DNA from: Flavobacterium sp. | Lineage (GTDB): Bacteria; Bacteroidota; Bacteroidia; Flavobacteriales; Flavobacteriaceae | Length of the DNA: 6,746 nucleotides | Direction of reading: 5' to 3' | Assembly (NCBI GenBank): GCA_030682755.1 | Contig: JAUXNR010000317.1 | Span: forward strand, 1 to 6,746 | Shown here: piece after piece, positions 1-6,733 of the stretch | Numbering within the stretch: position 1 is the stretch's first letter | Layout: each line of letters starts with the position of its first letter | Position numbers and translations under genes: made by a program | The notes under the pieces: model-generated | Told to the model about the DNA's origin: nothing | Seen by the model: only the letters and a program-made list of their open reading frames with translations | The model's database searches: none

Positions 1-1635
1 CACAACTTGGTCTCTTGTATCAACAGGAGGACGGAATTCAATTCGTATTTTGAAATTTATTACATCAAAACAAAGTGCGTTTGAGACATCTTGCATTCTT
101 ACCCAAAGGGTATATGGCGATTGGGTAATGCTCATACCAAAACCCGTAGTGTTTTGAATCGGATTTTGATTTGCCATTGCATTTGCTTCGGAATTAAAAA
201 AGCTGACTACATAATTTTCAGGATTTTGTCCATTGAGCACTATTGGCACATAAGTATTTAAATTTCTTATTACGTTGCCTGAACCGGCAGTACAAATTAA
301 CACGTCATTGGGAGTGTTTGCAATAATTTCAGGGGATACCACCAATTCAAAAGGAAGTAACGTTGAACATATAAGTCCGGTGGATATTGTCCTGATTTTG
401 CAATATATGGTTTGATTTCCCGCACTTAAATAAGAGGCTAATTGGTTTGTTGGAATGGAAGGGGTGTTTGCATTTGCGGCTTCTAAACTTGCAAAATATA
501 AGATCGAATAGATTTCAGAATCTAATCCTAATGCTGTTGTTGAATTTGTTGTCAGGTTAAAAGGGTACATTGCTTGGCCTGTATTACAAACATATAATGA
601 AACAGGTGCAATAAATTGCAAGTTTGATAATACAACTTCGTCAGAAATGGAACAAGTGCTGTTCGGAAATACGGCATTAAAAGAGTATGTTCCGGGTTGG
701 GTTGCGGTGTAAGTTGAACCTGTTGCATTGGGAATAATTTCGCCATTTAACATCCAAGTATACGTAAAACCAGCACCTAAATTTGGATTTAAAACAACCG
801 ATTGACCTTCGCAAATGGTTATATCAGGACCAAGAGTTGCTGAGGTACTAAAATTACCGCCTGCAATAAACACGGCAGAATCAAACCCGCTATCATTATA
901 GTCGCCAATCGCAATTTTTATCCTATAATTTTGATTTGGGATTACTTCAGAATAGGCCGTCATTAATACCGTTTCTCCACGCATATTGATTGCTGAGGTT
1001 GTCGGACTCGTAACATTATACCTGCTGAAAAAGCTTGGATTTTGTGATAAACAAGACGTATTGAATTGTGTATTACGAATGTTTTTTACAGAAACAGGCG
1101 TTGTAGTATTTGGAATTACAGCCAAATTTGTGGTTTGACCAGTAGTTAAGTTCGTCAATAGGAAGGCAAAAACATCACTAAAACCACACTGATATTCTCC
1201 ATATTCATTAGAAGCAAATAAAAAATCAAAACTAAAATTGGTTGAAACGGGGGTAAAATCAAATTGAAGGTAAGCCACATCAGTAATTCCGGTGGTTTGT
1301 CCGGATGAATTGCTTATGTTTTGTAAATCGGCATCTCCGTTGGTGTTGATTTGACTGCTTAAATTTGTACCGGTATAGGTGCCTTGCGAATATTTTGCAA
1401 TCCCATTTCGAATAATAACACCTTGCTGAATAGGAAAATTAGGGTTTGTGCTCGTAAACGATCCAATGCTTCTTCTGGAGGAGAATTGAAAATTTGTCTC
1501 GTTTGAACACGAATTTTGCATCAATACATTTCTGACTAAGTTGGGAATGGTATAGGTGGTGGTATCAACCACTATTCCCTGAGAAAAGACAGAAACAGTA
1601 AAAAGCAATAAAATGCCGGAAATATATTTTTTCAT
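1..1635 (-). CDS. Secreted choice-of-anchor L domain protein, probable type IX secretion cargo (C-terminus outside window)
   Basis: Translating the minus strand from ATG at 1635 gives 545 codons with no stop, running off the left edge, so the gene is partial. Residues 1-18 are a classical signal peptide: MKK, a hydrophobic core, then VFS before Q19. Residues about 24-262 match the choice-of-anchor L domain, with VRNVLMQNSC (35-43 region), FLFASNEYGEYQCGFSDVFAFLL (138-160, key residues NEY and SDVF) and a closing IGDYNDSGFDSAVF segment (243-256). Residues 268-320 form an Ig/PKD-like domain with the LGPDITICEGQSV signature. Two further roughly 95-residue units start near 345 (LYVCNTG, FNLTTNS) and 445 (VLICTAG, IRNLNTY) and resemble the repeated units of large Bacteroidota surface proteins. 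Family knowledge predicts a C-terminal type IX sorting or gliding-associated domain (type B), but that part is not visible. Likely exported to the cell surface; the ligand is unknown. The start is firm because the signal peptide begins at it. Confidence 0.85.
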   Translation of the reverse strand, partial: MKKYISGILLLFTVSVFSQGIVVDTTTYTIPNLVRNVLMQNSCSNETNFQFSSRRSIGSFTSTNPNFPIQQGVIIRNGIAKYSQGTYTGTNLSSQINTNGDADLQNISNSSGQTTGITDVAYLQFDFTPVSTNFSFDFLFASNEYGEYQCGFSDVFAFLLTNLTTGQTTNLAVIPNTTTPVSVKNIRNTQFNTSCLSQNPSFFSRYNVTSPTTSAINMRGETVLMTAYSEVIPNQNYRIKIAIGDYNDSGFDSAVFIAGGNFSTSATLGPDITICEGQSVVLNPNLGAGFTYTWMLNGEIIPNATGSTYTATQPGTYSFNAVFPNSTCSISDEVVLSNLQFIAPVSLYVCNTGQAMYPFNLTTNSTTALGLDSEIYSILYFASLEAANANTPSIPTNQLASYLSAGNQTIYCKIRTISTGLICSTLLPFELVVSPEIIANTPNDVLICTAGSGNVIRNLNTYVPIVLNGQNPENYVVSFFNSEANAMANQNPIQNTTGFGMSITQSPYTLWVRMQDVSNALCFDVINFKIRIEFRPPVDTRDQVV

Positions 1636-1773
1636 TTTAATTATAAAAACCCAAGCTAATGTAAAAAAAACTTATGTATGAAGTTACTTTTTTAACTTGT
1701 AATGTCATATTCTAACAAATTTGTTGTCTTTTATTAAAAATACTTTATTAATTTTTTTTCTATTAAATCCTAC

Positions 1774-1789
1774 TGACAAACTGTTGTCA
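1774..1789. promoter_or_regulatory. Operator-like inverted repeat TGACAA-N4-TTGTCA over the -33 region
   Basis: TGACAA (1774-1779) and TTGTCA (1784-1789) are perfect inverted half-sites separated by ACTG, making a 16-base dyad. It overlaps the position where the -33 box of the DinB-gene promoter should be, where a bound dimeric repressor would block polymerase. The binding protein is unknown; the WYL regulator encoded at 2393-3358 is a candidate only because it is nearby. A 6+6 dyad can arise by chance in 200 bases, though not often at this exact position. Confidence 0.4.
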
Positions 1790-1808
1790 CTTGGTGCTTT
1801 TAACTTTG
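1780..1808 (+). promoter_or_regulatory. Predicted Bacteroidota promoter of the DinB-family gene
   Basis: TAACTTTG at 1801-1808 matches the Bacteroidota sigma-A -7 consensus TAnnTTTG at every fixed position. Placing its last G at -7 puts transcription start near 1815 and gives a leader of about 22 bases before the ATG at 1837. The expected -33 position falls on ACTG (1780-1783), a partial match to TTTG. An alternative TTG at 1784-1786 is slightly too close. The -33 area coincides with an inverted repeat, suggesting the promoter is controlled. Confidence 0.6.
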
Positions 1809-1836
1809 CTACATTAATCATTAAATAATAAAAATT

Positions 1837-2313
1837 ATGACAACAACAGCCCAAGTAATCAGTAAAGAAGATTTGTTAAAACACTGGCAAGGTCACCGCT
1901 CGTTAACCCGAAGAGTGATTGAAGCCTTTCCGGAAAAAGACTTTTTTGAATTTTCTGTTGGAGGGATGCGAACATTTGCCGAATTAACTTCCGAATTGTT
2001 AGCCATCGGTGCTCCGGCGATGAGAGGAATCATTAACCGTGAAGTAAAACCGTATGAAGAAAACACAGATAACGGAAAGACCAAAGCCGAATACTTAGCA
2101 AAATGGGACAAAGCTACAGAAGAAATTAATCACTATTGGAGTTTGTTACCCGTTGAAGATTTTGATAAAACCTTTAATCTTTTTGGGCAATATGAATTTC
2201 CGATTATTGAAAACATCTTTTATTTTGTTGATAATGAAGTTCATCACCGCGGTCAAGGGTATGTGTATTTGAGAGCATTGGGTATTGAACCGCCTTTTTT
2301 CTGGGAGAGATAG
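1837..2313 (+). CDS. DinB-superfamily (DfsB-like) four-helix-bundle protein
   Basis: The 158-residue product has the length and motif layout of the DinB/YfiT-like superfamily, four-helix bundles that often bind a divalent metal and include thiol-dependent transferases. This is not the DNA polymerase IV also called DinB. The family hallmark is near the C-terminus: DNEVHHRGQGYVYLRALG at 132-149, followed by the common ending IEPPFFWER. Two of the three usual metal histidines seem replaced. The first position in helix 2 is E53 or a neighbour (TFAELTSELL, 46-55), and the first His of the HxxxH pair is N133; only H136/H137 remain. Metal binding is therefore uncertain, and the substrate is unknown. 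The start is supported by the promoter about 22 bases upstream and an A-rich leader without Shine-Dalgarno. It converges on the WYL regulator gene, a hairpin lying between them. Confidence 0.85.
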   Translation: MTTTAQVISKEDLLKHWQGHRSLTRRVIEAFPEKDFFEFSVGGMRTFAELTSELLAIGAPAMRGIINREVKPYEENTDNGKTKAEYLAKWDKATEEINHYWSLLPVEDFDKTFNLFGQYEFPIIENIFYFVDNEVHHRGQGYVYLRALGIEPPFFWER

Positions 2314-2320
2314 GTTTTTA

Positions 2321-2383
2321 AACCATTAAGGTATTAAGGTTCATTAAGTTGTTTTCTTAATTTTCCTTAATGCCTTAATGGTT
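2321..2383. repeat. Long imperfect hairpin between convergent genes, possible bidirectional terminator or palindromic repeat element
   Basis: The arm at 2321-2339 pairs with 2365-2383 over 19 base pairs with one G-T wobble. An inner stem pairs ATTAAG (2343-2348) with CTTAAT (2356-2361) around a 7-base loop. Flanking T (2315-2319) and A (2385-2389) runs could extend the stem after one mismatch. Each arm is itself built from repeats of an ATTAAG(G) word. It occupies nearly all of the 79 bases between the DinB and WYL genes, where a shared terminator is expected. However, neither strand has a T-run directly after the stem, so classic intrinsic termination is not clearly supported. It may instead be a dispersed palindrome. 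Confidence 0.7.
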
Positions 2384-2392
2384 CAAAAAAAA

Positions 2393-3358
2393 TTATTCGA
2401 AAATCTTCATTTTAATAGTTTCCATCAACTCCAACACCCTAACTTTCAATCGTTCGGGTTCAAGAATAGTTGCAAAATCGCCAAACATCAGAAAAAATCT
2501 GGGAAAACCATCTTCAATGTCTTTGCATAAAAATGTCATTTCCACATTATTCCCAACCACTTTTTCAGAGACAAAACCGTGGTATTTCCGTTCGCCCGAA
2601 AGGTATTTGGCCATTTTCTTTTCAATGGAAATGATGACTTTGGTGGTGGGATATTCTTCTTTGTCTTTATTCAAATAAAATTCTAACGCTTCGTGTTCTT
2701 TCGTAAAAGCGATTTCTGTTTTTTGGATGTTGTGAATGCGGTCGGTTCTAAATTGACGGTAATCTTTCCGTAGATGGCAATAACCCAACACATACCAATT
2801 ATTGTGATCATGAAAAACGCCAACAGGTTCTATGGTTCTGGCGGTATTTTCATCGGCTTCAAAAGCTTGATAATCTAAAATGAGTTGTGTTTTATCGGCA
2901 ATACTTCTAAATATAAAAGCCAATGCGTGCGGAGCTTGTTTAAGAAATGTTTTTTCCAACGGTTGCATCACAACATTAGATTCGATGGTGGAAACCCAAT
3001 CTTTGTCGGCACTTTTCAACACGGCTTTTAGTTTAAACATCGCTGAAGCATACTGAGTACAAATTTCTTTATCGGAAAATTTTTCCATCAATTTTTCGGC
3101 GGCGATGAAACTTTCGGCTTCTTCTCGGGTAAACATGACAGGAGGCAATCGATAGCCTTCTAACAACGAATAGCCTAAACCGGCTTCGCTGTAAATCGGA
3201 ACTCCTGAAGCTTCTAACGTTCGAATGTCGCGGTAAATGGTTCGCAAACTCACCTCAAAACGGGTGGCCAATTCGTGTGCTTTTACAATCTTTTTGGATT
3301 GTAATTGGATGAGAATGGCTACGATGCGGTCAAAGCGTTTTGGGGTTTCGTCGTACAT
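2393..3358 (-). CDS. YafY-family HTH-WYL transcriptional regulator
   Basis: The 321-residue product has the standard three-part layout and usual length of YafY-type regulators. An N-terminal winged helix-turn-helix (about 7-62) has the recognition segment SLRTIYRDIRTLE (37-49) and the wing residues GLGYSLLEGY (60-69). A WYL domain spans roughly 140-215: IEPVGVFHDHNNWYVLGYC (176-194) carries the WYV form of the name-giving motif, and YRQFRTDRI (200-208) supplies the ligand-pocket arginines. A C-terminal WCX-type extension (about 238-321) follows. Such proteins bind DNA as dimers or higher oligomers, and WYL domains are thought to sense ligands, in some cases nucleic acid or nucleotides. The start fits the usual family N-terminus (KRFDRIVAIL). 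It lies 5 bases after the stop of the upstream pentapeptide gene, and I see no good -7 box directly before it, so co-transcription is likely. Targets are unknown; the neighbouring DinB-gene promoter is a guess. Confidence 0.9.
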   Translation of the reverse strand: MYDETPKRFDRIVAILIQLQSKKIVKAHELATRFEVSLRTIYRDIRTLEASGVPIYSEAGLGYSLLEGYRLPPVMFTREEAESFIAAEKLMEKFSDKEICTQYASAMFKLKAVLKSADKDWVSTIESNVVMQPLEKTFLKQAPHALAFIFRSIADKTQLILDYQAFEADENTARTIEPVGVFHDHNNWYVLGYCHLRKDYRQFRTDRIHNIQKTEIAFTKEHEALEFYLNKDKEEYPTTKVIISIEKKMAKYLSGERKYHGFVSEKVVGNNVEMTFLCKDIEDGFPRFFLMFGDFATILEPERLKVRVLELMETIKMKIFE

Positions 3359-3363
3359 AAAAG

Positions 3364-4818
3364 TTAAGCTTTAAATTTTCTAAACGATTGAATCATTTCA
3401 TATATTCCGAAAGCGATAACGATTTTACCAAACATAAATACAATCCAACTAAACGGATTTGTGAGATAAACTCTTCCAACTTCTAGTGGATTATAGAAGT
3501 CAGTTACTAGGAAAAATCTAAATAAACCAGAAATAAATCGTGCCCAATTGTCAAAATCTGAAATATCAATTTCATGACTAAAATTTTCTGTTATATAGAA
3601 AAATATATAGATAATTAATCCAGAAAAAAATGTAAATTTTAATGCTCTTTTCCAATCCGTTCCATATTCAGATACAAATTCACTAATTCTAAGAATAAAT
3701 AAATCTCTTTTTAGCTGAATTGGTTCTCTTTTTCTATGGTAAAATCTATTTTGGTCTTTTTTAAAAGCAATTAGTTTTTGTTTGATATCCTCTTGATAAG
3801 CATTAAATTCATAAACTCTAAATCTATTGAAATCAATTTTGTTTTCAGCTTTTTGAAGTTGCAATTTGATAGTTCTTATCGTTCTTCTGTCACAATTATC
3901 AATATTTTTTATTTGAATGTCGTCAAAAAGAGCTCCCTTTTCAAAAATTGTTCTGTCAATAAATATTTTATCAAAATAAGTATTTTGAAAAGAAGCTACA
4001 TCATTAAACTTTACGTTGTCAATTTCTATTTTATGAATTGATGCATGATTAAATTGTACAAAGCTATCAAACAAACAATTTTCAAAATATATACAAGAAT
4101 TAGTTAATGAATTTATATCTTGAAATAAAGTAGTTTTAAAAAATTTACAATTTTTAAAATCTGAATAATGACTAAATGTTGTTTCATTAAAATTAGCCTT
4201 TTCAAAAACGCATTCATAAAATGTAAATTGACCACCTGAATTATCAAAGTAATTTTTATAAAAATCAAAAAAACCTAAAAAGTTGGATTCAAATAAATTG
4301 ATTCTATTAAATTTACTTTCTCTAAATGATGAGTTTTTTAAACTTGAATTTATAATTGATAATAATCCATTTTCTTTATAATCATTACCTATAATTTGAC
4401 ATTTCGTTTGAACAATTACATTTTTCAGGCATAAATTGAAAGATAATTTATTAAACCCCCAGATGTCTAATTTTTCAAAAATACAAGTATGAATATTCAA
4501 TTCATTTTTAGTTATTAATGACTTTTTTATTTCAATATTTTTTATTTCACAATTCTCAAATTTTAGTCCTTCAAACTCACAGTTTTCTATGAACAATAAT
4601 TTATTAAGCTCCCCTTCATTTTTTTCAGTAATTCCGTCGTATTTGTCATAAATTAATAAATCACCATTTATGAATTTACAATTAGAAATTTTTATATCAA
4701 TTATATATATATCTGATAAAAATAATTCTTCCTTTTCTTGCAAATTAATTAAATAGCCATCAACTGGTTTGTCTTTTTTTATGAAATTTATTAGTGTTGA
4801 TAAGTTTATTTCTATCAT
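3364..4818 (-). CDS. Pentapeptide-like beta-helix protein with C-terminal two-segment membrane domain
   Basis: The 484-residue product has no signal peptide. Residues about 35-305 are a string of degenerate pentapeptide-type units in which short F-x-NC-x-F turns recur (NCKF 46-49, NCEF 79-82, NCEI 89-92, ECVF 202-205, NCKF 223-226, NCLF 247-250). This fits a right-handed quadrilateral beta-helix better than a strict A(D/N)LXX array. A charged, probably helical linker follows (about 311-370, LQKAENKIDFNRFRVYEF). After it come two hydrophobic segments (about 392-409 and 453-474) flanking a short hydrophobic stretch (425-439), and a basic tail, IQSFRKFKA. The layout recalls Bacteroidota pentapeptide proteins with a channel-like C-terminus, but no potassium-filter TVGYG sequence is present. 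Probably an inner-membrane protein with a cytoplasmic beta-helix; function unknown. The gene is very AT-rich: bases 4321-4380 contain 10 G/C of 60, against 24 and 30 of 60 in sampled lepA and WYL lines. This suggests acquisition. Only about 23 bases separate the lepA terminator T-run from its start. Confidence 0.8.
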   Translation of the reverse strand: MIEINLSTLINFIKKDKPVDGYLINLQEKEELFLSDIYIIDIKISNCKFINGDLLIYDKYDGITEKNEGELNKLLFIENCEFEGLKFENCEIKNIEIKKSLITKNELNIHTCIFEKLDIWGFNKLSFNLCLKNVIVQTKCQIIGNDYKENGLLSIINSSLKNSSFRESKFNRINLFESNFLGFFDFYKNYFDNSGGQFTFYECVFEKANFNETTFSHYSDFKNCKFFKTTLFQDINSLTNSCIYFENCLFDSFVQFNHASIHKIEIDNVKFNDVASFQNTYFDKIFIDRTIFEKGALFDDIQIKNIDNCDRRTIRTIKLQLQKAENKIDFNRFRVYEFNAYQEDIKQKLIAFKKDQNRFYHRKREPIQLKRDLFILRISEFVSEYGTDWKRALKFTFFSGLIIYIFFYITENFSHEIDISDFDNWARFISGLFRFFLVTDFYNPLEVGRVYLTNPFSWIVFMFGKIVIAFGIYEMIQSFRKFKA

Positions 4819-4839
4819 TTTTAATTGTCATGTTTAAGT

Positions 4840-4879
4840 AAAAATACAAAAAAACCCAACAACTCTCGTCATTGGGTTT
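4840..4879 (-). terminator. Rho-independent terminator of lepA
   Basis: Read on the minus strand, AAACCCAA (4879-4872) pairs with TTGGGTTT (4859-4852) around a 12-base loop. The stem is followed directly by a T-rich tract (4851-4840, TTTTGTATTTTT). It begins about 38 bases after the lepA stop codon and has the right polarity for lepA. It also lies upstream of the pentapeptide gene and should insulate that gene from lepA transcription. A weak -7-like TATTTTTA (4846-4839) overlaps the T-tract and could start the downstream gene, but it lacks a recognisable -33 box. Confidence 0.8.
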
Positions 4880-4891
4880 CAATATAAATTC

Positions 4892-4911
4892 CCTACGGTT
4901 TCAACCGTAGG
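4892..4911. repeat. Perfect 20-base palindromic hairpin just after lepA, REP-like
   Basis: CCTACGGTT (4892-4900) and AACCGTAGG (4903-4911) are perfect inverted arms around TC, five bases past the lepA stop. It is noticeably more GC-rich than its surroundings. There is no T-tract after it on the minus strand, so it is not a terminator on its own. Short GC-rich palindromes of this form with a TTCAACC-like centre look like dispersed REP-type elements, which are mobilised by IS200-like transposases in other bacteria. Only one copy is visible in this window. Confidence 0.6.
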
Positions 4912-4916
4912 TATGT

Positions 4917-6713
4917 TTAATCATTCAACTTCAACACCGCCATAAACGCCTCTTGCGGAATCTCTACATTCCCTACCTGACGCATTCTCTTTTTACCTTT
5001 TTTCTGTTTTTCCAACAGTTTTCGTTTACGGGAAATATCTCCACCATAACATTTGGCGGTCACGTCTTTTCGTAACGCTTTTATTGTTTCACGAGCAATA
5101 ATTTTGGCACCAATAGCCGCTTGAATCGGAATGTCAAACTGTTGTCTCGGAATCAATTCACGCAGTTTTTCACACATTTTCTTACCAATATTATACGCAT
5201 TATCTTCGTGAATCAAAGCTGACAAAGCATCAACCGATTGAGCATTCAACAACACATCCAATTTTACTAATTTTGACGTTCTCATCCCAATGGGTGAGTA
5301 GTCAAAAGAAGCATATCCTTTTGAAACCGTTTTCAAACGGTCATAAAAATCAAATACAATCTCGGCCAACGGCATATCAAAATTTAACTCAACTCTTTCC
5401 GTCGTTAAATAGGTTTGATTGGTAATTACACCGCGTTTTTCAATACACAAACTCATCACATTCCCTACGAATTCCGATTTGGTAATAATGGTTGCTTTAA
5501 TATATGGTTCTTCAACACGATCTAATTTTGAAGGTTCCGGCAAATCAGAAGGATTGTTTACAATCAAAATCGTATCCGGTTCTTTTTTGGTAAAAGCATG
5601 ATAGGAAACGTTAGGAACTGTTGTAATCACAGTCATATCATATTCACGTTCCAAGCGTTCCTGAATGATTTCTAAATGCAACATTCCTAAAAATCCACAT
5701 CGGAAACCAAAACCTAACGCCGCAGAACTCTCAGGAACAAAAACCAACGACGCATCGTTTAGTTGTAGTTTTTCCATCGAAGCCCTTAAATCTTCATAAT
5801 CTTCTGTATCAACAGGATAAATTCCGGCAAAAACCATTGGTTTTACATCCTCAAAACCTGTAATCATATTGGTGGTAGGGTTTTTAGCATCTGTCAATGT
5901 ATCACCTACTTTTACTTCTTTTGCTTCTTTAATTCCCGAAATCAAATAGCCCACATCGCCAGTTGAAATCACGTTTTTCGGAACTTGATTCAACTTTAAC
6001 GTACCCACTTCATCTGCAAAATATTCATTTCCGGTCGCCATGAATTTAATCTTTTGACCTTTTTTAATTTCCCCGTTTTTCACACGGAAAATTACTTCAA
6101 TACCACGAAACGGATTGTAATGTGAATCAAAAATCAACGCCTGCAACGGTTCATCAACGTTCCCTTTTGGAGCGGGAATTTTTTCAATAATGGCTGCCAA
6201 AATATTTTCTACACCAAAACCGGTTTTACCCGAAGCGTGAATAATATCTTCTAATTTGCACCCTAATAAATCAATAATATCGTCGCTCACTTCCTCCGGA
6301 TTAGCACTTGGCAAATCCACTTTATTCAACACCGGAATAATTTCCAAGTCGTTTTCTAAAGCCAAATACAAATTGGAAATCGTTTGAGCCTGAATACTTT
6401 GAGCCGCATCCACAATCAACAAAGCCCCTTCACAAGCAGCAATGGATCGTGAAACTTCATACGAAAAATCAACGTGTCCCGGCGTATCAATCAAATTCAA
6501 AATATATTTTTCGCCTTTGTACGTATATTCCATTTGAATCGCGTGACTCTTAATCGTAATCCCACGTTCACGCTCCAAATCCATGTTGTCCAGCAACTGA
6601 GCTTTTTCCTCACGAGCCGTAACGGTCTGCGTAGCACCCAATAAACGGTCGGCCAACGTACTTTTTCCGTGGTCAATGTGAGCAATAATGCAAAAATTTC
6701 GTATGTTCTTCAT
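4917..6713 (-). CDS. lepA: Elongation factor 4 (LepA), ribosome back-translocating GTPase
   Basis: The 598-residue product is full length for EF4, a translational GTPase related to EF-G. It acts on stalled or mispositioned ribosomes, reportedly by reverse translocation, and is also implicated in initiation and 30S biogenesis. The GTPase domain is intact: P-loop AHIDHGKST (11-19), switch I region [11 protein letters not shown] (46-56), DTPGH (76-80) with the catalytic His80, NKVD (130-133) and SGKTG (161-165). Beta-barrel domain II follows (about 188-285), then domain III with [17 protein letters not shown] (333-349) and an EF-G domain V-like region (about 400-480). The EF4-specific C-terminal domain is recognisable from [19 protein letters not shown] (555-573) and its very basic tail. 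No key residue is missing. The start gives the canonical [18 protein letters not shown] opening. It is apparently monocistronic here, with a terminator and a palindrome downstream; what lies upstream is outside the window. Confidence 0.98.
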   Translation of the reverse strand: MKNIRNFCIIAHIDHGKSTLADRLLGATQTVTAREEKAQLLDNMDLERERGITIKSHAIQMEYTYKGEKYILNLIDTPGHVDFSYEVSRSIAACEGALLIVDAAQSIQAQTISNLYLALENDLEIIPVLNKVDLPSANPEEVSDDIIDLLGCKLEDIIHASGKTGFGVENILAAIIEKIPAPKGNVDEPLQALIFDSHYNPFRGIEVIFRVKNGEIKKGQKIKFMATGNEYFADEVGTLKLNQVPKNVISTGDVGYLISGIKEAKEVKVGDTLTDAKNPTTNMITGFEDVKPMVFAGIYPVDTEDYEDLRASMEKLQLNDASLVFVPESSAALGFGFRCGFLGMLHLEIIQERLEREYDMTVITTVPNVSYHAFTKKEPDTILIVNNPSDLPEPSKLDRVEEPYIKATIITKSEFVGNVMSLCIEKRGVITNQTYLTTERVELNFDMPLAEIVFDFYDRLKTVSKGYASFDYSPIGMRTSKLVKLDVLLNAQSVDALSALIHEDNAYNIGKKMCEKLRELIPRQQFDIPIQAAIGAKIIARETIKALRKDVTAKCYGGDISRKRKLLEKQKKGKKRMRQVGNVEIPQEAFMAVLKLND

Positions 6714-6725
6714 CTTCGTTTAATT

Positions 6726-6733
6726 CAAATTTA
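6726..6733 (-). promoter_or_regulatory. Possible -7 promoter box of lepA
   Basis: On the minus strand TAAATTTG (6733-6726) matches TAnnTTTG at all fixed positions, 12 bases before the lepA ATG. If used, transcription would start near 6719 and leave a leader of only about 6 bases, which is short. The matching -33 region would lie near 6752-6755, beyond the window, so it cannot be checked here. In AT-rich DNA this match may be accidental. Confidence 0.35.

Larger units (their letters stand above)
1636..1836. promoter_or_regulatory. Divergent intergenic region between the secreted-protein gene and the DinB-family gene
   Basis: This AT-rich spacer serves two divergent genes. For the leftward gene the best -7 candidate is TAAGTTTT (minus strand, 1674-1667), which matches TAnnTTTG except for the last base. 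It would give a leader of about 25 bases; no clear -33 box accompanies it. A perfect 12-base palindrome, AACAAATTTGTT, sits at 1714-1725, and a second inverted repeat lies at 1774-1789 (listed separately). The rest is A/T runs without an open frame that I could support. Neither gene has a Shine-Dalgarno sequence, which is normal in this phylum. Confidence 0.5.

Noticed and set aside
552..746. 64-codon minus-strand open frame
   Set aside because: It lies wholly inside the secreted-protein gene in another frame of the same strand, has low-complexity composition and no recognisable motif.
1893..2111. 72-codon minus-strand open frame opposite the DinB-family gene
   Set aside because: Antisense shadow of a clearly coding region; no promoter or family resemblance.
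2321..2383. CRISPR-like or tandem-repeat array, suggested by repeated ATTAAGG words
   Set aside because: The words are only 7-8 bases with no spacers of constant length; the structure is explained by one hairpin.
3778..4041. 87-codon plus-strand open frame opposite the pentapeptide gene
   Set aside because: The Phe/Ile/Asn/Ser-rich product is what the complement of this AT-rich repeat gene would give by chance; no motif and no start signals.
3364..4818. Qnr-type quinolone-resistance or other DNA-mimic pentapeptide protein
   Set aside because: The repeats are too degenerate for a strict A(D/N)LXX helix, the protein is about twice as long, and the C-terminus is membrane-embedded, unlike soluble gyrase-protecting proteins.
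3364..4818. Potassium channel
   Set aside because: No TVGYG or close variant between the two membrane segments.
5419..5601. 60-codon plus-strand open frame within lepA
   Set aside because: Antisense to conserved lepA coding sequence; no independent support.
6497..6685. 62-codon minus-strand open frame within lepA
   Set aside because: Alternative frame overlapping the GTPase domain; the lepA frame is unambiguous.
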